This document shows positions 10,701-18,175 of a DNA stretch of 64,000 nucleotides, piece by piece. Each line of letters begins with the position of its first letter. Position 1 is the first letter of the stretch. The stretch lies in NCBI GenBank assembly GCA_027924585.1, contig BSBM01000068.1, positions 13,448,001 through 13,512,000 of the forward strand, read 5' to 3'. The notes under the pieces are model-generated. The model was not told the origin of the DNA and did not search any database. It was given only the letters and a program-made list of their open reading frames with translations. A program made the translations under genes and the position numbers. Source of the DNA: Larix kaempferi (lineage: Eukaryota > Streptophyta > Pinopsida > Pinales > Pinaceae).

Positions 10701-10996
10701 TCAGTCATACCACGGTCGTGGCCGACTCCAACCCTATGGTCTATCTCCTAACCCGGCGGCTCCTACAAGGTCGTGTTGCTAAATGGGTCATTATCCTCCA
10801 GGAATATGACCTCACTTTCAGAACTCCCAAAATCACTAAAGCCCTCACGCTTGCTCACCTCATCACTGACCTCCCATCCTCTTCGACATCACCTGTTATC
10901 CAAACGGACCTGATTGACGAGCAGATCTTCATCATTTCGTCTGACGACCCTTGGTACGGAGACATTTTGACTTACCTTCGTACACAAAAATTTTGA
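7712..10996 (+). CDS. pol: Pol part 1: protease, zinc knuckles, RT, RNase H
   Basis: Same frame as gag after one TAG codon (7709-7711); the first ATG is at 7766. Order (residues counted from 7763): protease with IIDEGAST near residue 36 and LLLGRSYM; a Pro-rich linker; two CCHC knuckles at ~350 (CSLCDEIGHPTHQC) and ~404 (CAICSVYSHYSHHC); RT with FRDLNHACPKDNFPTP, MPFGLKNAGATFQ and catalytic YLDD at ~771; then an RNase H in which the first catalytic Asp is Ser (LYVSASEYAVSGVL), with YEEIL and VADSNPM kept. Zinc knuckles between protease and RT are unusual. The ORF ends at a TGA that interrupts the expected path to integrase. RT looks intact by motif; the RNase H is probably inactive. Confidence 0.9.
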   Translation, partial: RKTLLSAIGAIDPNDSKLMTFDLDQSEPRLPSTIAVQVSVSIRNLVIHRCIIDEGASTCVMSTFVWQKLGSPTLQQSTTALRAYDGRSAQPQGLLPKVPVQLGGKTVLIDIEVINAQLDYNLLLGRSYMYAMKAVASSVFRTMMFPHEGRVVKIDQLTYYDPNAPAAPENVLPMIEQPASSATSFFVSSVGPGLYSDTPMTSTFQAIPPPSPETHVANLCTLSQNTQTPASQPPLVPSHIGVTPIHTIPFLFPPSGVVSAPIMATLSLPGLTLGLPMWYISPPIPPPTPNVILQPVQPIVTTTQPPPGVTIPSSSTKPSPGLTIPSSSTNPPPLVKPTGGRGPQPYTAIPPPKAVKPPSMFRAPPKCSLCDEIGHPTHQCPQLPALQEHMNMLDDNTDIPVVRLEPPPQPHGRSLRTNHPCAICSVYSHYSHHCLDLPDYRAALYELNNVDLEISPPLIEEIYPPPSSSSEEVNTIYMISTTFKPESIDLWSDYFNNDEQILETLTAPDYPWDDMHHRSYFLPEASTSTASNQLSVESKDFIPTKVDWLKDPIPAPDAFEEGNMSNISPTIQIDISTTPGKPELISLGASCTQAENQAYKKLFQEFRDVFAWSYTEMPGLDPAIIEHHIDTWPEVPPVFQKQRPIHPSKLPAVKAEVEKLRKAGFIYPIPYTTWVSNPVPINKKQGTLRVCTDFRDLNHACPKDNFPTPFIDQLIYECAGHEVLSFMDRFSGYNQIHIHKEDQYKTAFTTPWGTFAYRVMPFGLKNAGATFQRAMTYCFHDLVHILRVYLDDLTARSQKQSDHLNDLWQVFLRCHKYKICLNPHKCVFCVPTGRLLGFIVSQDGITVDSLKVKAILELTPPRTLRQLQSLQGRSNFLRRFVPDYATKVHGFLLLLRTHIPFVWDEQADTAFEALKKALTQAPLISPPDFSQDFTLYVSASEYAVSGVLVQEDASHQEHVIYYVSQTLSVPPLRYPYEEILALVVVFSVQKLRHYILLSHTTVVADSNPMVYLLTRRLLQGRVAKWVIILQEYDLTFRTPKITKALTLAHLITDLPSSSTSPVIQTDLIDEQIFIISSDDPWYGDILTYLRTQKF

Positions 10997-12195
10997 CCAC
11001 ACATCGATCATGACGGACGCCGTCGCATATGACACCACGCCCCCCGATACCTCTTGTTAGGGGACCTACTTTACCAACGCGGCATTGATACCATCCTACG
11101 CCGATGCCTATCCCATAGTGAGGCAGAACAAGTCCTCAATGATTGTCATAGCAGTGCTTGTGGAGGCCATTTCTCCGGCATGGCCACCGCCCAGAAGATC
11201 ATTCGGGCAGGTTATTTTTGGCCATCATTGTTTACTGATTGCATTACCGCAGTCAAGCATTGCCATAACTGCCAACTTTTTTCCCCCAAAGCAAGAACCC
11301 CCCCGCCCCCCTTCATCCAGTCATCACTGTTGGACCATTCTGCAAATGGGCCATCAACTTCCTCAACTGCAACCCCACGTCAGCTGGCGGTCACAAACAC
11401 ATCATTGTGGCCGTCGACTATTTCACCAAGTGGGCGGAAGCCATGCCGACTTACAATTGCAAAGCCGACACTACAGCACAGTTTTTCTTAAACCATATTA
11501 TCACTCGTTTCGGAGTGCCGAAGCAACTAGTCTCTGATCACAACTCTCACTTTGAAGATGCCGTCTGGAAAGAATTATCAACCATGTTGAAATTTGAACA
11601 CCATTTCTCTTCCGCCTACTATCCCCAAGGAAACGGCCAGGTCGAAGCGATCAACAAAATTTTGAATACCATCCTCCAACGTACTGTAGACAAACACAAA
11701 TCCAATTGGCACCACATGCTTTTCCCCGCACTATGGGCTTACCGCACCTCAACCAAAACCGCCACCGGTTTTACCCCTTTCCATTTAGTTCACGGTGTCG
11801 AATCCGTTCTCCCTATCGAGTGCCAGATTCCATCTCTACATATCATCGTTGAACTCCTACTAGACACTTCCCCAATTGAGCAACATCTACTACTCCTAAA
11901 GCAAGCCGATGAAGATCGACGCACAGCCATTCAAAACATGGAAGCAGCCAAACAACGATCCAAACTAAGTTACGACAAACACGTCCACCCCAGAACGTTT
12001 TCTGAGGGAGACCTTGTCCTCGCTTATGATCAAGCTCATGATAAAACCGGAAAGGGAAAGTTTGTATCTATGTGGCAAGGCCCCTACATAGTACACACCT
12101 GCCTCGGGCAGGGGGCATACATTCTGACCGATTCAGAAGGCAATCCCCTACGCAACCCACGCAACGGGTTGTACCTTAAACGATTTTACCCATAG
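10997..12195 (+). pseudogene. Pol part 2: integrase with two stops and a frameshift
   Basis: Integrase inserts element cDNA into the genome. The frame of the RT continues past TGA at 10994-10996, through a second TGA at 11030-11032, into LLLGDLLYQRG and the HHCC zinc finger (CHSSACGGHF, HCHNCQLF). Near the C-runs at 11288-11311 the frame shifts, and the core continues in another frame (11407-12195): VAVDYFTKWAEA with the first Asp, LVSDHNSHF with the second, and YYPQGNGQVEAIN with the catalytic Glu, then LWAYRTSTKTATGFTPF and a C-terminal GPYIVHTCLGQGAYIL segment. The DDE triad is complete, so the damage is three lesions: two TGA codons and an indel. No chromodomain is seen, as expected for Tat-type elements. 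Confidence 0.88.
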
Positions 12196-12280
12196 AAAAT
12201 CTGATGGACACCACCGTCCATTCTAGTATAGGCTTACTTTCTTTTTTCACAAAAATTCAAAAACCTAAATATTTGTTTTT

Positions 12281-12296
12281 CTCTGCATGACCACAG
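12281..12296 (+). promoter_or_regulatory. Possible 3' splice site before second RNase H
   Basis: A stretch rich in T and C (TTGTTTTTCTCTGC at about 12271-12284) is followed by ATGACCACAG, ending one base before the ATG at 12297. This fits a plant acceptor. No matching donor was identified. Confidence 0.35.
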
Positions 12297-12734
12297 ATGG
12301 ATCCTCTTCCACTCTGCTATGTCGGTTTCGCTGATGGTGCAAGCCGTTGGTCTCCCAATCTCGCCTCCGCAGCTTGGGTAATATACTCCCCTTCACATGA
12401 GTTATTTCACATAGACGGAGTATGTTTAGGTGCCGCCACCAATAACCAAGCTGAATACGATGCCGTGACCAGTCTCCTGGCCGCAGCTCTCCAAATGAGC
12501 ATCAGTCACCTCAACGTTTTCTTGGACTCACAGCTCCTAGTTTCCCAACTCAACAATGACTACCAGGTACACGATCCCTGCCTTTTCAGAAAATTCCTGC
12601 GCACTAAACAAATGGTTAGACAATTTGAATCCATTTCATTCACACATGTCCCAAGACACCTCAACAGTGTAGCAGACCATATGGCCAACAATGTCCTTGA
12701 CTGGCACACCAATCACATCATGTCATATCCATAA
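12297..12734 (+). CDS. Second RNase H (aRNH-like), separate ORF after integrase
   Basis: A 145-residue RNase H that degrades the RNA strand of RNA/DNA hybrids. All four acidic positions of the RNase H fold are visible: FADGASR (Asp), NNQAEYDAV (Glu), VFLDSQLLVSQL (Asp) and HLNSVADHMAN (Asp). It resembles the additional archaeal/plant-like RNase H of Tat elements, which I recall as usually lying between the first RNase H and integrase; here it is a free ORF 101 bp downstream of integrase in another frame. Just before its ATG, a pyrimidine-rich stretch ends in GACCACAG, a good 3' splice site, so expression from a spliced RNA is possible. It probably replaces the worn RNase H in Pol. Confidence 0.85.
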   Translation: MDPLPLCYVGFADGASRWSPNLASAAWVIYSPSHELFHIDGVCLGAATNNQAEYDAVTSLLAAALQMSISHLNVFLDSQLLVSQLNNDYQVHDPCLFRKFLRTKQMVRQFESISFTHVPRHLNSVADHMANNVLDWHTNHIMSYP

Positions 12735-13030
12735 ACAAAATGCATCCACGTGCATAACATGTGCCTCCACGGGCATATCCATAAACAAAATGCATCCACG
12801 TGCATAACATGTGCCTCCACGGGCATATCCATAAACAAAATGCATCCACGTGCATAACATGTGCCTCCACGGGCATAAACAAATAACAAAATAATGCATC
12901 CACGTGCATAACATGTGCCTCCACGGACATACATAAATAACAACATACTGCATCCACGTGCATAACATGTGCCTCCATGGGCATATACAAAAGACAAATG
13001 TGCATCCACGTGCATACACGACAATATATC
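12716..13030. repeat. 50-54-bp tandem array with G-boxes, 6 units
   Basis: TGCATCCACGTGCATAACAT begins at 12741, 12791, 12841, 12895 and 12949, and a sixth copy at 13001 diverges after TGCATCCACGTGCATA. The first three units (50 bp) are essentially identical. Each unit holds CCACGTGC, a G-box core, and all but the last also hold ACATGTGCCTCCA. Open frames on both strands here come from the repetition. The array lies between the stop of the second RNase H (plus) and the stop of the antisense gene (minus), so it is in the 3' region of both transcripts. Confidence 0.9.
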
Positions 13031-13174
13031 CAAATATATATCCACATATATATATAAACCATAATAGTCAACATGTCATAGGTGCCCTCAGCACCCGATA
13101 TACAAAAATACATCTGTCGTACAAAAATGATTCCCCATATGCTCATCAGCATTTGGGGGCAGATACAATATCAT

Positions 13175-14612
13175 CTACTCAGCAGGATCCCTAGGCTCCT
13201 CCGGCTCCTCCTCTACTGGCTCCGTCGGCTCAGGTCGAGCCCGAACTCTCCGCTCTGCCGACCCCGCTGGATCATCCCGCAGACGTCTCATCCCCTCAGC
13301 CGGCCCTGCCGGATCATCTCGTCTACCGCCCCTGTGATCCGCCACAAACACCGCTGTCCTCAACAAGAGCGACTGCCACTCAGGTGGTGCACCGAAGCAA
13401 CCCTCCAAAATATCCCGATCAAGGTCTCTCCAACCATCCTTAGGGAGTCCTGCTAAGATCCTGGCAAAGGTCTGTCTGACACCCTCTATGGCGTCATCTC
13501 GAGGGCCAACCCCTCGCCCACGAGCCGAAAATCCTCCACCACGCGGAGGTGGTATTGCTGCAGGTGGATGGGCGACCACCATCGCTTGCCCCTGACGAGC
13601 CACGTAGTCAGGCGGTGGCACTGGACCCACATCTGCACAAAGCAAGTAAGCCATCATATACTATACAACTATAATCATCGATGATAAATCAAACAACACA
13701 TGATATATTATCAAATAAAACACAAAACATACCGTCTAAACTCCAGGCCTGTCCTGGGGCACGAGGCATCTCTGGGTCACCTCGATAGTCCATGATGGCG
13801 TAGGGGTAGTCCTCAATCACCAGGGGCATCTGCTCCCACTGCTCATAAAAATCCTCCGTGAAGAAACCACGGACACCACCGCCAGCACGAGGCATCATCT
13901 GCCCCCACCGCATCATGCAAGGCTCACTCACCAGACCAGCATGAATGGGTACCCGTGGCCGCAAGGTCGGCACCCGCTCAAAGAAAAAACAGCAGAGAAA
14001 GGAGGCATAACAGAACTCACCTCCCTCTCGAATGGCCTTGTCCAGATCTCTCCGGACACCAGCCAGAAACATCTGCCCCCAGGCATAATATGTACCCCGA
14101 AGAACGGAGTCCACCATCATCGTCTGTCCCCCAGACATACGATGTGGCGCAGCAGCACCCAATATCCGTAGAACACATGCCCCAACAGCTCGCATATCCC
14201 ACTCACGTAGGGATCGCAGACTAATAGAGCTGTTCTGCAAAACAGCATCATCAACACAGAAAGTCTGTAACAGGTCCTCCATATCTACACCCGGCGGGAT
14301 CCTCGGTAAGAGATCGCCCACCTCACCCAAATGAGGCAACCCAGTCAAAAAATAGACATCTGTGAGAGTGATCTCTAACCTCTCACCCCCAATGATAAAT
14401 GCACCCTCCGTCGGCACCCACCAATGCACAAGCTTGTTCAGGAGCCGTCTCACTGAACGAATAGGTGGGATCTGAGCGAACTTCAAAAGTCCGCTCATAG
14501 CCAGAGTCTGTCTCACCCCCGCATCAGTCTGAATCCTCTCCATAAGATCATCATCGATCTCCCGCTCCCGCCACGAGGACAATGGTCTCCTCAACATCCT
14601 TCCAGAAAACAA
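13175..14612 (-). CDS. Antisense two-exon gene, plant-mobile-domain-like protein
   Basis: Minus-strand gene inside the Ty3/gypsy element. Exon 1 is 14612-13733 and exon 2 is 13632-13175, joined across a GT-AG intron. The joined CDS is 1338 nt (445 residues plus stop) and stays in frame, giving SLDDVGPVPPPD at the junction. Exon 1 holds a segment like the plant mobile domain (PMD): RQTLAMSGLLKF, NKLVHWWVPTEGAFIIGG and ERLEITLTDVYFLTGLPHLG, the last matching the PMD pattern GE-x-TLxDVxxLxGLP. Later come YYAWGQMFLAG and RGFFTEDFYEQWEQMP. Exon 2 encodes a Pro/Arg/Glu-rich tail (DDPAGPAEGMRR; RDDPAGSAERR; EPVEEEPEEP). Function is unknown. Host PMD proteins (MAIN, MAIL1) act in TE silencing and gene expression, but a similar role here is only a guess. 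Codon use is GC-richer than the neighbours. The start may instead be the ATG at 14597. Confidence 0.8.
13633..13732 (-). other. 100-bp GT-AG intron in antisense gene
   Basis: On the minus strand the donor is GACG|GTATGTTTTG at 13733/13732 and the acceptor is CTTTGTGCAG|ATGTGG at 13633/13632. Both match plant consensus. The intron is AT-rich while both exons are GC-rich. Splicing keeps the frame exactly, whereas the unspliced frame ends after 13 more residues. Confidence 0.85.
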
Positions 14613-15011
14613 AAGAAATTTTTAGCACCAGCATAAAAAAATTTGAAAAAATCCCATCGCGGCTTTTTCACAAAAAGCCGCGATGCCCATCGCGGCTTTT
14701 CCACCAAAAGCCGCGATGACCATCGCGGCCTCCATGCAAAAACCCGCGATGAACATCGCGGATTTTGGCCAGACAGTCGCGATGAACATCGCGACTATCC
14801 CCCATGAACTCGCGATGAACATCACGGGTTCCAACCTCACAGTCGCGATGAACATCGCGACTGTCAGCCTGAAACCCCGGTTCATCGCGGGAACAGACCC
14901 AAAACCCGCGATATTCCACATTGGAGAGTCAACATGGAATTTCGCGGCCTTCAGGGGCCCGCCGCCAAACAAAAAAGACATAATTGAAAAGGCTAAGGTG
15001 AATAGAGTTAC
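14599..15011 (-). other. Probable 5'UTR intron of antisense gene (413 bp)
   Basis: On the minus strand, TTTCAG|GTAACT at 15012/15011 is a strong donor. A pyrimidine-rich stretch (TTTCTTTTGTTTTCTGGAAG) ending at 14599 can serve as acceptor, placing ATG 14597 two bases into the next exon. The acceptor AAG is weaker than CAG. The intron would contain the whole hairpin array. Confidence 0.5.
14655..14912. repeat. 33-bp array of CATCGCGG/CCGCGATG hairpins, 8 units
   Basis: CATCGCG or a variant begins at 14655, 14688, 14721, 14754, 14788, 14820, 14853 and 14883, mostly 33 bp apart. Most units begin CATCGCG and close with CGCGATG, so each can fold; the first is near-perfect (GCGGCTTTTT...AAAAAGCCGC). 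Neighbouring units also form palindromes across their joints, for example ACAGTCGCGATG with CATCGCGACTGT. The loops and inner arms change while the CATCGCG core stays. Open frames on both strands follow from the 33-bp period. CpG density is high. Confidence 0.9.
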
Positions 15012-15124
15012 CTGAAACTCGCAGAATCGAAAACCAACGGTGAAATCTCCTGGAAATCAAGAAATAGCTCTGACAGCTCTATCAAACTCGCATGTAACAA
15101 TGACAAGTCATTTGGGCCCCACGC

Positions 15125-15134
15125 CCTATTTATA
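15125..15134 (-). promoter_or_regulatory. TATA box of antisense gene
   Basis: The minus strand reads CTATAAATAG followed by GGCGTGGGGCCC. A start site near 15100 would give a ~90-nt first exon ending at the donor at 15012. Its distance and order with donor, acceptor and ATG form a complete plant promoter/leader layout. Confidence 0.6.
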
Positions 15135-15240
15135 GAAATTCCACCAATTTTCAAACAACCATTGCGGTATCATACGATGTCCATTTTTCAAACCGTTGGT
15201 ACCGTTGGAATCAACACAGCGAGAAATTCATGCAGGTTCC

Positions 15241-15870
15241 TTCCTTTTCCCATTTTCACGGGGTCTATTTTTTGACATTTTTTGGCCTCCCTCGTGGCCT
15301 CGGTTTGCGTGCCACATCGACCGTTCTCCGTTTTGGACGTGTCATATATCACCGGATTCAGTTTTCCGCGCTCGTGATGATGCCTGAGATCATTTCTCGC
15401 TGTCACGTCCTGATTTTTCAGGGCATTTTGTCTATGCCCCCTCGTCACCTCGGTTTGCATGCCACATCGGACGTTCTCCATTTTCGACATGCCTTATATC
15501 ACCGGATTCAGTTTTCCGCGCTTGTGACGATGCTTGAGATCATTTCTCGCTCTCACTTTTAGATTTTTTGGGCATTTTTTCTATGCCCCCTCGTCACCTC
15601 GGTTTGCGTGCCACATCGACCGTTCTCCGTTTTCGACATGTCATATATCACCGGATTCAGTTTTCTGCGCCCGTGATGATGCTTGAGATCATTTATCACT
15701 CTCACGCCCATCTTTTTTGGGCATTTATTCAAAATGCCACTCATCACCTCGATTTGCGTGCCATATTGGCCGTGGCCCCTTTTCGACAATCTTTCTGTCA
15801 CCGTATCCAGTTTTCCGCACTGATGATGATGCTTGAGACCTCTTCTCGCCCTCATGAATCCCTTTTTGTT
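15241..15870. repeat. 150-bp tandem array, ~4 units
   Basis: CGGTTTGCGTGCCACATCG or a variant begins at 15301, 15451, 15600 and 15750, spaced 149-150 bp. Units share CACCGGATTCAGTTTTCCGCG and GATGATGCTTGAGATCATTT. The fourth unit is most diverged. The array lies directly upstream of the antisense gene's TATA box, so it could act as a promoter/enhancer repeat for that gene, or simply be a 3' untranslated satellite-like block of the element. Confidence 0.9.
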
Positions 15871-16330
15871 TGGTATAATTTTATCCCTTTTTCGGGCCGA
15901 GCAATCCTTTTTACGAAAAAGGCACTTAGGGAGTTTCTGTTAAGCTCTTTTCTGACTCCTAAAACAATGAAAAGATCGCCGAGCAATCTTACTTCCTTTC
16001 ATGCTCGCTAAACGTATCTGAAAGGGAGTCTACCTGGTATAAGTTTACCCCTTTTCCGGACCTCGTAGACTAATTACGAAAAAGGTATACTCTAGTCACA
16101 TCGGCTAGAAGAGTTCTCCATCCGCATCATTTTATGCTTTTTCGGGCCTTGGAGACTAAACTTACGAAAAAGAAACACCAATAGAGTCCACTTACCGCTT
16201 TCAGACTCTCTAAACATGAAAGCAACCATCCACAGGAACGTACCATTTCAGAGCACACTTTTATCCCTTCTTGGAGCTCATTAAAACTACAAAGAAGGAA
16301 CCAATGGTGCCTCTTGGCGCCACGACAGAT
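15871..16330. repeat. Degenerate repeat with TTTTTCGGGCC...ACGAAAAAGG
   Basis: The pair CCTTTTTCGGGCC and, 20-30 bases later, TTACGAAAAAGG recurs near 15885, 16050 and 16136 with variation. Each pair can base-pair through CTTTTTCG/CGAAAAAG. Spacing is irregular (about 165 and 86 bp). No coding signal. Confidence 0.55.
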
Positions 16331-17480
16331 CACATCTACTCATATGGCAGCTTCCCCATTTTGGTCGCCTTTGTTCAGAGTATTCTGCAGTATGTCACCT
16401 TGAAAATCCCCCGATAGCACCTATCAGCTCGTCCTCCCCCCCCAGAGTCAATATATACCATTCAGTCAATAAAAGCAATGATCCCCACACCTACAAGTCA
16501 GTTCCCTATGCTGCCAAGTCAACCATTCCTCCATGCTCTGAACAAAGGAAGTTTGAGTCTACCCACATTATGACCCACGTATTTCCCATCCCCACAAGTA
16601 TGTCAGTCCTACCATTAGTACTACAACACTACAGATCTACACCTCGTGCTCATATCAAGGAAACATCATTGCCTTGTTAGTTGCTGGTCTCCCTCTGTCG
16701 ACGACAACCACATTGATTCCAGAGGATAGACCTAGAGGTCCCTGTGTCTTGGACTCATTACCATTTATGATGAGTGCCTACGAATCATTTCGAGAGGAAT
16801 CCTCGGTGCCTCTCTGAATGGTTGTTTCTCACATGCTCGACTTCAACACCTTGATCGCATCGTTGAGACTCGCACAGGGTATTGGTCCGTTCAGTTATTA
16901 GTCAAAGACCCCGGATACCACCTGACTCCTCCACATTTGAGAGTCTACCTATGGATGCAACCAATTACATTTTTTCTATAGATATCCGGGTTGCGCATGA
17001 CGACAGTATTCAGATGTACCCCAGTTTCATACTCACTTGAGTACACAGTTACATTAATTCTCAGAGATGACTCATAATCTTTGAGTCCCTACAGATGTTG
17101 GACACCTTCAGTTTCAGCAGTTCACCAGTTATTCCAGTGTATTAGTTATTGAGATCAGTTATGATCAAGAGTATATCCCAAAATAATGTCCCCTCTGGAC
17201 CATTATGATGTACCAGTAGATTCTTTATGTATTAGATCCCCCTTCTTGGGACTAATTGTTATGTATATGTCTTGATACGAGCATGGGAATGCCCGACTCG
17301 TCCATTATCAGAGATTATACCTCATTCATATTGAGGCCTTGTAATATGTTTTGTTTTTGCAGCTTCCAAGGGCTGTGGCTCCAATCTCCAACCGGTCTCT
17401 TCTCTCCCCTAAAACCCTAGACAAAGACAAATGAACTATGATGTCTATCGGCCATACGATGAGCTCCTGCCCTCACACAT
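16331..17480. other. Non-coding 3' region of Tat-like element
   Basis: No open frame of note and no repeat that I recognise. The base composition is mixed and the stretch leads to the polypurine tract, so it is taken as the end of the element's long 3' untranslated region. Confidence 0.45.
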
Positions 17481-17490
17481 CAGGGGGCAA
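17481..17490 (+). other. Polypurine tract of Tat-like element
   Basis: CAGGGGGCAA is followed by TC and then TGTTAACACC, the arrangement expected for a gypsy polypurine tract and LTR start. Confidence 0.6.
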
Positions 17491-17492
17491 TC

Positions 17493-18175
17493 TGTTAACA
17501 CCCTAAAAGTGCTCACTAGCTCATTTCCCTATTCACATGACCCATTTGTCCACTTTTTCACCATTTGAGCCTCTGAAACCAACAAAAGGTCACCAAAAGA
17601 CCTGAGTACACCCCTTTTTCCATTAAAAAAGATTATTTTTCCTAAAAAAGCATAAAAAACCCTCAAAAAGGGTCCAAATTCCCAAAAATATTAAAAAGGG
17701 AATAAAAATATTAATTTTATTCAAAAAAGGAAAAAGGAGGGAAAAGTACCTAAACCATGTTGGTCAATACCATTTGGTTTCCACAAAACCACAAATGGTA
17801 TTCCCCACCACCAAAACCTATAAAAAGGTGGTAGGGGCTCCTCATTTCACATCCATCCATTATCTCATCCTCATGCTGCCGAAATATTCCTTGAGAATTT
17901 TGGCCATTGTAAGCAACCTTGGAGAAGGAGGCCTCTTGGAGCTTGGAGCTACTCATCTTGGGAGTTGCTCAACATCAACCTTCACCATTGAAGGTATTAT
18001 CGCAAGCACTTGCTTGCCCCCCATTTGTCAATACAAATTCATTCTTTAATATTTTCTTGTTCTTGTTTTTTAAATGTTTACATTATTTGCTTATATTCTT
18101 GCATAGATCCATGATTAGTTTTGTTTAGATTAGTTTCTTGTTTAATTCTATTGAAACTGCTGCTACTAGTTAGCA
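17493..18175 (+). repeat. Probable 3' LTR of Tat-like element (~683 bp)
   Basis: Begins TGTTAACACC right after the polypurine tract, has a TATA box at 17818-17827, and ends near TAGTTAGCA at 18175, where LINE-coding sequence begins. The end is placed by the LINE homology and the need for a terminal CA. No matching 5' copy was found near 4425-4523, so pairing is unproven. Confidence 0.5.
17818..17827 (+). promoter_or_regulatory. TATA box in gypsy LTR
   Basis: CTATAAAAAG lies about 325 bp into the LTR, upstream of a CT-rich stretch, as in an LTR promoter. Confidence 0.5.

Larger units (their letters stand above)
4425..18175 (+). mobile_element. Ty3/gypsy retrotransposon, Tat-like, long 3' region
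   Basis: Plus-strand element with gag (5162/5372-7711), protease, RT and RNase H (7712-10996), integrase (10997-12195) and a second RNase H (12297-12734). Downstream lies a 4.7-kb region with tandem arrays and an antisense gene, then a polypurine tract at 17481-17490 and a probable LTR to 18175. A second RNase H without a chromodomain points to the Tat branch. The 5' LTR is not recognised: the copia 3' LTR lies at its place, and 4425-4523 may be the last bases of a truncated 5' LTR. The 3' end abuts LINE sequence, so the element probably inserted into the LINE. The left boundary is a guess. Confidence 0.75.

Noticed and set aside
12713-13152. Minus-strand frames of 98-144 codons rich in CYARGC/MHVDA repeats
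   Set aside because: They arise from the ~50-bp tandem array being open in several frames; no start context or conserved domain.
14655-14912. Regular 33-bp palindromic repeats resembling a CRISPR array
   Set aside because: The 'spacers' are parts of the hairpins and repeat themselves, there are no cas genes, and the context is a plant retrotransposon.
14622-15015. Plus- and minus-strand frames of 110-119 codons over the hairpin array
   Set aside because: Product of the 33-bp period (11 codons); the segment is better explained as an intron of the antisense gene.
15188-15855. Frames over the 150-bp array (about 100-147 codons)
   Set aside because: 150 is a multiple of three, so open frames repeat; no recognisable protein.
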